Shown piece by piece: positions 21,905 to 32,519 of a DNA stretch of 64,000 nucleotides. The translations under genes were made by a program, and so were the position numbers. The notes below the pieces were generated by a model. It saw nothing but the letters and a program-made list of their open reading frames with translations, made no database searches and was not told the DNA's origin. Source of the DNA: Tupaia tana (Eukaryota; Chordata; Mammalia; Scandentia; Tupaiidae); NCBI GenBank assembly GCA_026018925.1, contig JAKSZU010000026.1:19882759-19946758 (forward strand). The letters are read 5' to 3'. Within the stretch, counting starts at the first letter, position 1. Every line of letters begins with the position of its first letter.

Positions 21905-23394
21905 GCTCAGGCGGCCAAGTGCTCAGTGCAGAGCGGAGCAGACAGCCGAGTCTGGGAGGGAGACCCGGATAGGGACGTGCGAAGCCGTGGAAGATAACCA
22001 CAGCCGCTGCTCAGTGGGCGGTGCGGCTGCAGGGAATAGGCCAGCTCTTCACGCTCGCCCCCGCCGCCACCGCCACGTCCCACGCTCCCGGGGAAGCCGC
22101 GGGAAGGGTGTGAACTCCTCCCTGAGACAGGCCTTTCTCGCTGTCCTGCCCTGCCCCTGTGCCCACGGCCACACGTACACACCCCGGCTTCCTGCTGCCC
22201 GGCGGGTGCAGTTCCTGAGCCACCTCGGCCTCTCCCCCACGGGCCCCCAGAGTCCACAGCTCACCCGGCCTCTGCACGAGTCCTATTTCTGAGCTTTCTC
22301 AGCAGCTCCGCGGGGTCAGGGCCAAGTCTCCCTGCCTGGAGAGGGCAGAGGGTTTGCACGGGGACACGCCAGCCCATGGGGGACCTCTCCATCCTATCAG
22401 GATGCCGCTCCCTGCTGAGGTCAGGGATAACTCACGTCATGGGGACGGGGTCGCAGGGGCCTGGGGCCAAAGGCAGAGGGGCGCTGCGCAGAATTCTGTC
22501 TCTGCCAGAAGGTATGCTGAACACCCGAGTGTCTGCCTGCTCGGGGTAGGGAGCGAGGCCCGCGGGCGGCCACTAGGGGAGCAGACCTCCAGGGGCGGGG
22601 GCTCCAAACACGTCTGGCATGAAACACGGGGCCACGTCAGTCAGGGCTTCGCCAGGGGCTCCCCAGGAATGGTGGGAAGTGCATCCACCCCCCCCCCCCC
22701 AATTCAGGAAGACAAAAAGCCGCAACAGGACGCAGTTCCTTGCTGAGTCCAGGTCCACACGCGTGAAGTCGCCGTCCTGGGAGGAGGGAGCCGCACATTC
22801 TGAGCCGAACGGTGCACCCCGTGTTGCTGTCCCGAGGACAGAAAGAAAACATTTCACTCCTTTCTGCTTTAAACCTGAATCTTCTCTAGGCCTCTCGATT
22901 GGGAAAGTGCAGGAGAAAAAAAGAAAACAAAACAAAAACACAAAGACAACAAGACAAAGACAACCTCCGAAGACAACAGAGGTGAGCGGAACTTTCCTGA
23001 CGACGCTCAGTTCCCCACTGTTTCGTGTTGGGAGAGAGTGAATCTGTTTCTATGACTTCTATTAATAGCATATCAGTCTCTCCTCATCCCCACTAAATAA
23101 ATGTCAAACACACACTCACAGAGTGCCGCTTTGATGGGGTGCCAGATCCCGAGTCTGCCCAGACGTCCGCGTGCCTTGAGCGGGCCCTGATTGAAGGCGT
23201 AAGTTCCAAACGAGTGGGCCGCGCTCCCGCAGCTAACGCCGCTGTCCCCGGCTCCTGTTCACATGGAGACCATGAGGCAGGTGCTGAGAATGGGCAGAGC
23301 GGCGGGGCACGTGGGAGGTGACGCCATACTGCCAGCCGCCCGGGGCTGACTTTGGGCCTGGGCCTTTGACTCCGCTGGAGGCGAGGGTCCTCAT
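21905..23394. other. Unique sequence, no gene recognised
   Basis: A C14 run lies near 22688-22701, and an A-rich AAAACAAAACAAAAACACAAAGACAAC tract at about 22917-22975 ends a segment that reads like a decayed retroposed 3' end. No parent gene was recognised. Confidence 0.4.
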
Positions 23395-23960
23395 TTTTAA
23401 AAACTGAAACAGAATCCACGTGCCGTAAGATCCACCCTGTTAGAGTGTGCAGTTCCGCGGTGGTTCGTCTAGTACCGAGGTTAGACGGCCGTCACCACGA
23501 GCTAATTCCAAATCTCAGCACCCCAAAAAGAAAGCCTGTCCCCACGAGCAGTCACCCGCTCCCCTCCCCTGCCCGGCACACCACTCTGCCTTCTGTCTCT
23601 GGGCTCTCCTGTTCTAGGTATTTCACACAAATCGGATCAGATGGCAACGTGTGTCCTTTTGTGTCTGGCTGATTCCACTCCATCACGTTGTCGAGGTCCA
23701 CCCACATTCACGGGGCACGTGTCCATGCTTCATCCCTTTTTTCTGACCAAATAGTACTCCACCACGTGGACAGACCACATCTGGTTTACCCGCTCACCCA
23801 CAGACAGACATCCGGGTCGTTTCCGCTGCGGGGCACTGGGAACCGCGCAGCCGTGGCTGACCACGCACACGTTGTGTGCATGCGTTTTCAGTCCTGGGTC
23901 TACACCCGAGAGTTCGCCTCCCCACCAGGACGGCTACCACATCTTCCAAGACAACTCTGA
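23395..23960 (-). mobile_element. Antisense old L1 3' end
   Basis: In plus orientation the order is: AAACTGAAACAGAATCCACG; GTCTCTGGGCTCTCCTGTTCTAGGTATTTCACACAA; TGTGTCCTTTTGTGTCTGGCTGATTCCACTC; TTGTCGAGGTCCACCCACATT; and AAATAGTACTCCACCACGTGGACAGACCACATCTGG. This is the reverse of the L1 ORF2 end and 3'UTR. The element therefore lies on the minus strand. Confidence 0.7.
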
Positions 23961-24465
23961 GCCCTCGGCCCTCACCGCCCTGCCCAAGGTGCAGGCAAGG
24001 AGGAAGTGCCTACACCTTGGGCCCACGCCTCGGGGGGTTACCCGGCTTCACTTCTCATCCCTTCCAACTCCCTCCTCCACTTTCCCAACAAACACTCTCC
24101 CTGGAACTGAAGTCCTTCGGGAGCCCCGACTGAAGCTGCAGGGAAACCCTCGGAGGCCTTGGAAGCAGAGGCACCTGAGTGGGGTCCCTGGCACTACCGA
24201 GGCCGTTCGAACACTGCGAGGAGCTGTTTTCCTCCCAGCTGCTAAAAAGCAAAGGCATCCCAAAAGCCAAGCCAGACCCAGAAAGCAGAGCTGGGAGGAA
24301 GGAAACTCAGCAATGCTCCCTGAGCCTGAGCCTGCAGGAGCTCACAGGGAGAAGGAACCCGAACGCACCTGCCTGTGCAGCCAGGCACACCCGCGGCCCG
24401 CGCGCACACGCAGCCCGCGCGCACACACACGCATAACAAGGGGGAGACATTCTCAGCCTGCAGCA
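23961..24465. other. Unique sequence with a CGCGCACACACG run
   Basis: A mixed CG/CA alternating purine-pyrimidine tract lies at about 24389-24432. No exon was recognised. Confidence 0.4.
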
Positions 24466-24690
24466 GTTGGTAGCATTATGTAAAGTCCCGAGCCCACAAA
24501 AATATCATTTGGATGATAAAAAGTTAAATTTAGCCAAGTACAGAGTGACTAATACTATGCGGGAGAGGCAGCAACCCCAGTTGCCTGGAGCTGATGCAGC
24601 TGGCTCTTAGAAACTTTTGACAAGCACCCAGGGCCTGTGCGGCGGAATAACAGATTATGTAATAAGAGGCACCGCCACGGGCAACACTGA
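24466..24690. promoter_or_regulatory. AT-rich island, candidate conserved noncoding element
   Basis: About 225 bp of non-repetitive AT-rich sequence interrupts GC-rich DNA, with motifs such as GGATGATAAAAAGTTAAATTTAG, GATGCAGCTGGC (E box CAGCTG) and AACAGATTATGTAATAAGAGG. There is no poly(A), inverted repeat or target duplication. A regulatory role is inferred. Confidence 0.3.
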
Positions 24691-24984
24691 GCCCAGCCGG
24701 CTCCACGCGGGGACGGCCGGGGTCTGCCCGCGGCTCGAGGCCCTGACGCAGCCGCAGGAATCCTGGGCCTGAGGCTGGCCGGCCAGCGGCACTCGAGCAG
24801 AGCCAGGCCTGTGTGCAGACAGCCTGTGTAGACGGGGACTGTGGTGATCCCCAGTGAGTACTGCCCTGTGGAGTCCTGTCCTCGGAATCTCCCCGGCCCT
24901 GTGGCCTGGTCTAAGGAACAGGTGGGAGTAACTCGGGCCCCGGGACCTGGCTCAGGGCTGAGAGCCGAGTGCCCACAGCGGCCC
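24691..24984. other. Unique GC-rich sequence
   Basis: No feature recognised. Confidence 0.4.
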
Positions 24985-25078
24985 TCCTCACAACAGCCAG
25001 CAGGGAGAGGCCATTCGAGCATCCACCGAATGCAGCCTGTACACAATGGAATATGCCTCCACCTTAAAAAGGGAGGAG
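24985..25078 (+). mobile_element. Old L1 ORF2-end fragment
   Basis: ACAACAGCCAGCAGGGAGAGG, GCATCCACCGAATG and GTACACAATGGAATATGCCTCCACCTTAAAAAGGGA match, in order, the L1 segment CACAATAGCCAAGATATGG...GTCCATCAACGGATG...ATACACAATGGAATATTACTCAGCCATAAAAAAGGA. A SINE begins at its right edge. Confidence 0.65.
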
Positions 25079-25338
25079 GGGCCAGCAGGTGGCGTACTGG
25101 TTAAAGTGCTGGACTCCCACACGGCCAACTCCGGTTTGAGTCCTGGCCCTGGTGGCTTGAAACTCACACCAGGTGCGTGTGCATGCGTGCCCAGAATCCC
25201 AAGAGGTGAATGGAGGAGAGAGGATTGCGATGTGGCCATCTCCCCAGGCAGTGGTTTCTTGCTTTCTGTCTCTCTGCCTCTTTCTGTCTCTCCGGCAAGC
25301 ACACGCACCCTATGGCAAAAATATCTCACAAAAAAAGA
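25079..25338 (+). mobile_element. tRNA-derived SINE, long form, full length
   Basis: It starts GGGGCCAGCAGGTGGCGTACTGGTTAAAGTGCTGG, has a B box GGTTTGAGTCC and ends CCCTATGGCAAAAATATCTCACAAAAAAAG. It landed in the A-rich stretch of the adjoining L1 piece. Confidence 0.9.
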
Positions 25339-25561
25339 AGTATAAGTTTATTTTGGTGCAATCCATGCAGTTTTTCATAATATGCATTTTCTGTGAGCCT
25401 TTTGAAGACCTCTCCAAGACACCTGACAGCGGTCAAACAATCGATGGGGTTTAACAGGAGCTTCTGCTTCTTACGTGAGACTTGGGAAGACCTCGCGGAC
25501 CACCGCACACATGTTGCTCACGGAAGCAAGGTGCGTGAGTCTTCAGAAAAAAGTGCTTCCC

Positions 25562-25832
25562 TGGGACCAGCAGATGGCGTCATGGTTATGTCGCTGGACT
25601 CCCACGTAGTTGACTGCGGTCTGGGTCCTGGCCTGGCAGCTTAAAACTCACAAGGGGCATGTGTGCGTGCGTGCTTCAAATCCCGAGAGGAGAACGAGGA
25701 GAAGGGATTGCGGCGTGGCCATCCCCCCTGGGGGATGATTTTTCGCTTTCTTTTCTGTCTCTCTCTGTCTTTCTGGCAAGTGCATGTGCCCTAGAGCAAA
25801 AATCTCTCTTAAAAAAAAAAAAAAAAAAAAAA
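25562..25832 (+). mobile_element. tRNA-derived SINE, young-looking long form
   Basis: The head GGGACCAGCAGATGGCGTCATGGTTATGTCGCTGGACTCCC defines the GACC/TATGTC subfamily seen also at 32, 43 and 63.4 kb. The central CCCCCCTGGGGG block and a long poly(A) of about 22 A are preserved. Confidence 0.9.
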
Positions 25833-26097
25833 CAGGAAAGTGCTTTTCTCCTCGTAACACCCCAATGGGGGATGTTGAAATGAAGCTGAGCTGCAAACAG
25901 CGGCTGGGAGCCCGGGGAGTTTCTCCAACGGGCCAGTGGTGTAACCAGGCCATCGAACGATCAGCTCAAACTGCCACTGAATCACGTGGCTTTCCACCGC
26001 CTGGTCTAGAGCAGGCATTTGCACACGGTGGCCGGAGAGACTGATGGATTCCTGTGTGCGGTGCAACGGTCCCCGGAGGGAGGTGGGGACCAGAGCT

Positions 26098-26220
26098 GTA
26101 GCTGGCTGGCTGTGTGAGTCGGCTCCCTGGCTGAGCCCGTGTCACCGTCTGCAGAGGGAGGAGGTCGGGCCTGACCACCTCTAAAACGCCTCTCCACTCA
26201 GCTCTACTCTCACCATTCGG
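26098..26220 (+). mobile_element. Possible MIR fragment
   Basis: AGCTGGCTGGCTGTGTGAGTCGGCTCCCTGGCTGAGCC followed by CCGTCTGCAGAGGGAGG has the order of the MIR core (AGCTGTGTGACCTTGGGCAAG...CCTCAGTTTCCTCATCTGTAAAATGGGG), but matches are weak. Confidence 0.35.
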
Positions 26221-28577
26221 TGAGCCTATGGTTTTGACAGAGGGAACACTGACGTGTACCCCGAGATCGGAACCAAGTCCCGGGCCGTGTGCCTAGGCTC
26301 ACGGGCAGACACATTTGTGGGGTCCCCGTGGGGCTCCCTTCCTCCCCTCTCTCTTTCATGGATCTGTTCATTGATTCCACAGCACTGCACTGCGGCACGG
26401 TGAGGTGCGGCCCTATCCCCTCTTCCTAAGCCACATTTTGCACTCCCTGGAGTCTAGGTGAGGCTACAGAACAGTTCTAGGCCTAGACGGTTAGCGCCAC
26501 CTCCAAGCCCAGCCCCGACAACGCCCCACGCCATCCTCCCTGCACCCCCCCTCCCCACCCCCCACTCACCGGCCAGCTGACTGCACAGTTCAGTCGAGGG
26601 GTCCCAGGGAGCCACAGGGGCCAGCAGAGCCACATATGAAAAGATCCTGCATCTAATTCAGCACGTGGAGGCCACCCACAGGGCATCTGACCCTCGATGA
26701 CAAGAGCGAGGACAAGCCTGTACTGTGACAGCTGACCGAGACAGGGACTGTCAGTTATAGCAGCCGATACCACGTAGCCTGGCTAACATATTCACACGTG
26801 AGAGACCCACGGAAGACGTGGGCCTCGGCCTAATCTCGGTCCTCTCGGAGCAGCCTGTCTACTTGGTGGCTGGAAGGTCGGACAGGACGGACTGGTTCCA
26901 TACCCTGCGACGGTGCTCTGGGCTCATGAGGGGAGCCTGTTTGTGCTATTCGAGTTCCCCCCACGGGTCCCCAAACCTCCCAACACCGGGTCACTGCATT
27001 TCCCTCCCAGCGTGAGAGGAGCAAAGGAAGCGAGGAATCGAACGAGGCTTCTTCCAGAGGGCACCAAGCACATGAGGAACGGTCTCTCGATGCTCCCTGG
27101 GAAGCAACACCGGGGGGAACAGGCCGGACCCCGGGGCTCTCTCGACAGTGACGTCGGCTCACGAAGTCACAGCTTTGTGCTGCTGAGGAGCTCACAGGGG
27201 AGTGTTCCCAGAGCCACTGGGTGGAGGGATCTGTGTCTGGGAAGGGGCAGAGAGAGGGGACGAAGTTTGCCCTCAAAGCTGTCTGTCCCCAGGGTGGAGG
27301 GACAGCTCTGTGCCCTGCCTGCCAGCGACCTGACTAACCACTCATGTCAACACGCAACCCACGATCATGACGGGCAACATTGATGAGCTGCACTATGGTG
27401 GGTCGTTGGACGGCCTGGCTCCTGGACACGGGCGGTACGGTCAAACGCGTGGCCTGTCCACAGACGCCGTGCCTTCACGCTGACAGAGGCCAGGCTGCAG
27501 GGGCTTGAGCCAGTGCCACTCAGCCCTGTCGCTGTCACACTCCCAACCACGCTCACCAGAAGGCCACCTCCTGCTACGTCTCTGTGGCCCTGTCAGCCTC
27601 AGTCACCTGGGGGTGGCAGCCCCCGCCCCCTTACCTAGCTGGGCTCAGCGTCGAGAATGACAGCCTGCTCCCTCCTCCACGAGCCTCTCAGGACTCCAGT
27701 GTCCCAGAGACGGCAGCTCTGATCCGCAGCTGCCTCTCAGCTAATTCGACACCGTTCCCTTGTCTCGCTGGGGAGGCAGACAGGGAGCGGCCATCCCAGC
27801 GCAGAAGCATGGCGGGTGGCGACCCCGAGCCCTCCATCCCTCGGTGCATGTGATGTCACCGAGTTCCGCCACCAGGCTGAACACAGAGGGTTATTTTCCT
27901 GGTCAATGCTAAACATTTTTTCTTTTCTAAGTTTGGGGTGTTGGGCGGCTTGTTTTATTATTATTTTCTTAATTTTAGTAAAAGCAGAAAAGTTCCGCTC
28001 GAAGCCCATGCAGAAGTAGCAATTTTCTTAATGGGGAAGCACGCGCCTGCCACCCCCACGAGGGGGCTGTCAGCTCCACCAGCACATCGCCCCACAAGTG
28101 GGAGTCCGTCACCTCCCATGACCGACAGGGGCGTGCAGGGGGGGCACCCAGCAGGAAAGGCCTGGCTCTGCCCGATCAGCCGCCAGACTCTGAGACGGCA
28201 CGCCTGGGCCAGTGTCCTGGGCTCAAGGGCCGCTCTGACTCTGCCTGGCGGGCGAGCCGCGCCTCCTGGAATCTGCACTTGGGCTGTGAATCAGCTCCGA
28301 GCAGCTTCCTGGTCTCAGCCAGGGACGGTCTAGACCCAACCAGGGCCTCGGTCCTCCCCAGGACCAGTGCTTCTCTCCTGCAAGTGGGGTGAGGACCGCA
28401 GACTCACACGTCAGGGGTGCACGCCCTCTCAGCACTGACACTCGGTGACATGGGCTTCCTGGGAACAGTGGCCATCTGGGAGGGCGGCTGGCACGGGGAG
28501 AGCACCTGGAACCGCAGAGGCAGGGTGGCCGGGCAGGGGCGGAGCTCCTCCTTGCTGGCCAGACCCCTGAGCCCCAC
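26221..28577. other. Unique sequence, no gene recognised
   Basis: This is mixed GC content without SINEs. A TTTTATTATTATTTTCTTAATTTTAG patch at about 27951-27978 resembles a polypyrimidine-AG but is not followed by a convincing exon. No repeat was assigned with confidence. Confidence 0.4.
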
Positions 28578-28723
28578 ACAGCGTCCTCTTTGAGCACCTG
28601 TACTGAGCCGCCACGGCTCCAAACCGGGTCCGGGACACACCTGCTCGTGGGAGTCCAGCGACCCATTACTAACTGCTCCCAACAGCGTCCTCTTTGAGCA
28701 TGTACTGGCCGCCACGTTCCAAA
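28578..28723 (+). repeat. Diverged direct duplication (about 45 bp)
   Basis: ACAGCGTCCTCTTTGAGCA, a TGTACTG core and GCCGCCACG followed by TCCAAA occur at 28578-28623 and again, with small deletions, at 28682-28723. The spacing of 104 bp suggests a local segmental duplication. Confidence 0.8.
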
Positions 28724-28888
28724 GACAGATGCTCTCCTTTTGCGAAAAATGCTCCTTTTGCAAAAGTTACCCGAGTCTCTGGGAACGGCACGGCCCTAAG
28801 GAAGACCACGCCCAGACCACTGGGCACTTCACTTACACAGGGCGGCAGACACCCAGCGGCAGGCCGGGGACACGCTGCCCGGTTTCTG

Positions 28889-29101
28889 CTATAGGGCTTG
28901 TGCGCTCCCCAGAGAGAGGGACAGTGAGAAATCGCCCCTCCCCAAGAGGGGCTGTCCATGCTGTAATCCCCTCGGCTCAGGATTTTGGTCATGCTCACAC
29001 ACGTGTCCAGCGTGACTTTCAAGCATCTGGGTCCAGGACTTGAACCGCAGTTGACCACGCAGGAATCCAGCACGCCAACCGCTTTGCCACCTGATGACAC
29101 C
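28889..29101 (-). mobile_element. tRNA-derived SINE, diverged copy
   Basis: The tail signature TATAGGGCTTGTGCGCTCCCCAGAG, the inverted B box GGACTTGAACCGC and the inverted head CCAACCGCTTTGCCACCTGATGACACC are present. The poly(T) that would mark its 3' end is missing. Confidence 0.8.
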
Positions 29102-29357
29102 AGTAGTCTGTATTTGTTCACCAACATCTCTCTATTCTCCACTCCTTCCTACAGTTGTAGCAAACTTTTCTATCTCAGTATTTATTTAATTTTTTTCTTC
29201 TTTTAAATATGTGGAAGTTAAACAAATTCTAAATAAACGAATGGTTCCAAAAATTATAAAATACTTCAAGGTGAAGGCAAACAAAAATGAAACACACAAA
29301 AATATGCACAGCAAAAGCAGTGACTGAGGGAAGTTTATATCTATAAAGATATATATT
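29102..29357. other. AT-rich unique sequence
   Basis: The stretch is low in GC with TTTTTTCTTCTTTTAAATATG and A-rich runs. No element or gene was assigned. Confidence 0.4.
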
Positions 29358-29418
29358 AGAAAAGACTAGAGTGGGGGGCGTGGTGGCACCCGCCCTATGG
29401 CAGAAAAGACTAGAGTGG
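29358..29418 (+). mobile_element. 27-bp SINE remnant with perfect 17-bp target duplication
   Basis: AGAAAAGACTAGAGTGG occurs at 29358-29374 and 29402-29418. Between them lie only 27 bp: GGGGCGTGGTGG, which is the head of the SINE family with ten bases missing, and CACCCGCCCTATGGC, which is its tail just before the A run. The perfect duplication shows that the piece was inserted by retroposition in this collapsed form, or collapsed afterwards. Confidence 0.75.
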
Positions 29419-29797
29419 AAAAATAAAACGAAGAGAGAAAAACAGTAGAAAAAATTAACACAGAGACGGATGCCCCAGGTGAGCACACAGGGCTCCCAAG
29501 CCAGAGAATAGGGACTTTTCTCCCCACGTGGCCCCTGCAAGTCCAGCCCTCGCTCCTCCGGAGAGCTGTCTCTGACTCCAGCCCTCGCGAGCTTCCCAGC
29601 TGCTCCCAAACCCCGGAGAGCGGTCAGGGTGAGGCCCAGCCCTGCTCTCACCAGCTCAGAGTGAGCCGAGAGTGGCTGGCTCAGGCACTCCCACTCTGGT
29701 GCCCGTCTGCTCATGAGATGAGGCCGCAGCAGAACTCGCCTCCCGGTGTCTGGCTGCATGGACACCAGGCCTGACATCCACCACGCTAGCCACGTTG
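29419..29797. other. Unique sequence, no gene recognised
   Basis: The A-rich left part gives way to GC-rich DNA with no coding exon or repeat that I could name. Confidence 0.4.
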
Positions 29798-29840
29798 TTT
29801 GGTTTTGTTTGTTTTTAATTTTGCCAGAGGGCATGTGTGC

Positions 29841-29871
<31 letters not shown>

Positions 29872-29955
29872 CACGTGCGCACCCCCAGAGGAATGGTCAC
29901 CCACAGTCCCTTCTCCATTGCCCCCGTCAGGATTCCGGGTGCCCGTGCCCCACGC
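29798..29955 (-). mobile_element. tRNA-derived SINE, 5'-truncated, with (GA)n
   Basis: The inverted tail TTTTAATTTTGCCAGAGGGCATGTG and a (GA)n run at about 29846-29871 are followed by CACCCACAGTCCCTTCTCC and ATTCCGGGTGCCCGTGCCCC. The tRNA head is absent, consistent with 5' truncation. Confidence 0.7.
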
Positions 29956-29996
29956 GAACCCCTGGCGAGCGCACAGCTCCGCGGTATCACGCGTCC

Positions 29997-30037
29997 GTAA
30001 CAGGCTGTGTCAGCGACTCCACCACCACCTGCCCTTT
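29997..30037 (+). repeat. Left copy of a 41-bp duplication
   Basis: This 41-bp stretch from GTAACAGGCTGTGTCAGC to CACCTGCCCTTT recurs at 30998-31038 with four substitutions (37 of 41 identical). Confidence 0.85.
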
Positions 30038-30122
30038 CACACTGCTGTTGGAATCCACAGCCACCGCCGAAATTCCTTATCTTCCCACACTGAACGCTGG
30101 CCCTGGTGAAGCCTTACTCCTG

Positions 30123-30358
30123 GGCCGGCCCGAGTGTGGTGGTTAACGTGGCTGGATCCCACATGGCCGAGTTCCGAGTCCCAGACCTGGCAGCTTATAG
30201 TACGCTGGGTGTGTGTGCCGGTGCGCCAAGAATTCCAGGAGGGGAACTGGAGGAGGAAGGGTTGCGGTGTCCCACGTGGGGTGCTTTCTCACTTTCTCTG
30301 TCCCTCTCCGCTGCGCTATACACCCTCGGGCACAAATTAAAAACAAAAACAAACAAAT
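30123..30358 (+). mobile_element. tRNA-derived SINE, long form
   Basis: It starts GGCCGGCCCGAGTGTGGTGGTTAACGTGGCTGG, has a B-box remnant TTCCGAGTCCC and ends ACACCCTCGGGCACAAATTAAAAACAAAAACAAAC. Its tail resembles the short-form A-rich tail more than the CCCTATAGCAAAAA tail. Confidence 0.8.
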
Positions 30359-30446
30359 GAAACATCTAACTCCCCATTCCCTTTCCCCAGCCCCTGAAAA
30401 TCTCCATGGACGGTAGCTCTTTAGACATGATGTCCTTACCTGGAAA

Positions 30447-30699
30447 AAAAATTATTTGGTTTCTTTCTTTCTTACCACAAGAGAGTAACAGGGAAAGAAA
30501 AAGAGAAACAGGCACACCCAACGGGGTCTTCTCACTGCCTCACTTTTTTGGATCACAGACACACACACACAGACACGCACGCACACACACACACACACGC
30601 ACACGAGCCGAGCATGCTCAGGGAGGGCCAGGGTTTGAACGCAGGACCTTTCCCATGGGGGTGCAGTTGCATTACCACTGCACCACTGCCTGGTCCTCC
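30447..30699 (-). mobile_element. Diverged SINE with internal (CA)n
   Basis: Left edge AAAAAAATTATTTGGTTTC is followed by an inverted tail rich in GAGA. An (AC)n microsatellite lies at about 30558-30603, then GGGTTTGAACGCAGGACC (inverted B box) and ATTACCACTGCACCACTGCCTGGTCC (inverted head). It is the most diverged SINE called here. Confidence 0.6.
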
Positions 30700-30997
30700 T
30701 AAATTATTTTCTGATTTACATATCTGTGAAATCTGCACCTCAGGCCTATTGAGTTTCCTCCCGGACACAGGTGGGTCTCCCCCAGACGTAGGCTCCCCAA
30801 AGATGAGCTATCTGGTTAAATCAGACTTGCTGGAGCCCAGAAAGGTGCCTGGGGCTTCTTAGACATTCAGCACCTCCGCAGTCCCGAGTCCCTCCAGGAA
30901 GGAACCTTCCAGACCACGACCTGACGACAGGAACCCAAGAAGCCACCCACCCCTGCTGCCGTCACACACACGTCGTCCTGATGGGAACATGCGGTCT
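30700..30997. other. Unique sequence, no gene recognised
   Basis: Nothing was recognised apart from the duplication beginning at its right edge. Confidence 0.4.
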
Positions 30998-31038
30998 GTA
31001 ACAGGCTGTGTCGGCAACGCCACCACCGCCTGCCCTTT
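30998..31038 (+). repeat. Right copy of a 41-bp duplication
   Basis: Matches 29997-30037 at 37 of 41 positions. The flanks do not align, so the duplicated block is short or its edges have decayed. Confidence 0.85.
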
Positions 31039-31144
31039 GCGGTAAAGAAGGCTCTTGGACTGGAGGAGCCCTCTCCAGACTTTCATTTTACTTAAAAGCT
31101 TTTGCTTGCCTGGGTTTTGAGGTTAAAAACCGCTGCCTCGCACT

Positions 31145-31250
31145 CACACGTGGTAAGTGGGAGCGTAACGGCACTGCCGTCATGGAGAGCGATTCAGCAA
31201 TAACCATCAAAACGGAGAGGAAAACGCCCCGACCCGGCGCTTCTCAGCGG
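31145..31250 (+). mobile_element. Old L1 ORF2-end fragment
   Basis: TAAGTGGGAGCGTAACGGCACTGCCGTCATGGAGAGCGATTCAGCAATAACCATC follows the L1 string TGGGAGTGTAAATTGGTACAACCACTTTGGAGAGCAATTTGGCAATATCTATC. The piece is short and diverged. Confidence 0.55.
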
Positions 31251-31698
31251 AGTGTCTTCTGCAGACACGGGAGGGCATCTGCCCGGAAACCTACGTACCA
31301 GGGTCCTGGCTGCAGCCGTCTCCTTCCTGCTCCCGCTGCAATCCGCAGCTCCGCCCGCCCGCTGGGAGCAGCTCAACAAAGAGGGCCCCTCTGTCCGCAG
31401 GACACTGAGCCCCCCGGAAACTCCTGGGCAGCCCCGCCAGGACCAAGAGAGAAGCGTCTCCAGGATTTATACGTGGCTAGGTCCCGAGCAGATGTGCGGC
31501 AGGAGGCAGCGCCCGTGCTGGGTTTGGGAAGTCATACATATTCATGTGTGCAGACACTCTGAAAGTGAACAAGCACACGCAAAACTAGCAACCATCCTTG
31601 TCTCTAGGGAGGAAAACTGAGATGCTGAAGACCAAGGAGGGGACTCTTGTAACCGCCTACAGACCCTTTTCAATTCGGTACCAAGAATTTTGGTATTT
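31251..31698. other. Unique sequence, no gene recognised
   Basis: The left half is GC-rich and the right half AT-rich. Open frames of 184 and 122 codons overlap here in different frames without recognisable domains. Confidence 0.4.
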
Positions 31699-31710
31699 AT
31701 CCAGACAATT

Positions 31711-31966
31711 TTTTTTTAAGGTTTTGCCATAGGGTGTGTGTGCTCTTCGGAGAGACAGAGACACAGTGAGAAGGAAAATGAGAAATCATCCCTCCAGAGG
31801 GGATGGCCACACCACATTCCCTTCTCCTCCATTCTCCTCCTGGGGTTTTAGGCATGCACGCACACACGTCTGGGGTGATTTTCAAGCCATCAGGTGCAGG
31901 ACTCAAACTGCAGTCGACCATGTTGGGAGTCCAGCACCCTAACCACCATGTTACCTGCTGGCCCCA
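31711..31966 (-). mobile_element. tRNA-derived SINE with target duplication
   Basis: It is a near full-length long form, poly(T) first and inverted head TAACCACCATGTTACCTGCTGGCCCC last. It is flanked by the direct repeat ATCCAGACAATT at 31699-31710 and 31967-31978, which fixes both ends. Confidence 0.95.
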
Positions 31967-32003
31967 ATCCAGACAATTCTTTGTTTTAAGTTTATCTATT
32001 TCT

Positions 32004-32300
32004 TTTCTTTCTTTCTTTCTTTCTTTTTTTTTTTTTTTTTTTTTTTTTTTGAGAGGCTTTTGCTACAGGATGCGTGCGCTCACCAGATAGACAGAGAGAG
32101 ACAGAGAGACAGAAAGCGAGAAATCACCCCCCAGGGGGGATGGCCATGCCACAATCCCCTCTTCTCCATTCTCCTCTTGGGATCTTGGGCACACACGCAC
32201 ACGCGCCCAGCGTGAGTTTAAGCCACCAGGTCTGGGACTTGAACCGTGGTCGACTACATGGGAGTCCAGCGACATAGCCATTACGCTAACTGCTGGTCCT
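32004..32300 (-). mobile_element. tRNA-derived SINE, young subfamily, with target duplication
   Basis: The copy is nearly consensus for the GACC/TATGTC head subfamily, including the CCCCCCAGGGGGGAT block, and has a 26-T run. The 16-bp perfect duplication AAGTTTATCTATTTCT lies at 31988-32003 and 32301-32316. A CTTTCTTTCTTTC run separates the left duplication from the poly(T). Confidence 0.95.
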
Positions 32301-32316
32301 AAGTTTATCTATTTCT

Positions 32317-32519
32317 ACTATGAGCAAGAGTGGCCGAGAGAGAGAGCACACTTCCACCAGGGTCTTGGCACCAGGATCCACCCGAGCCTCGGCCATTCGA
32401 AGACCATGGGGACACGTGTGCATGGAAACGTCTCCAAACATGGACCCAGAACCTTTTAAACATCACATCCCTAAATAGACATCCGCTCCTTTGTTACATA
32501 TTTTATTACTTTAATCTCT
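32317..32519. other. Unique sequence
   Basis: Nothing was recognised; an AT-rich edge adjoins the possible L2 piece. Confidence 0.35.
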
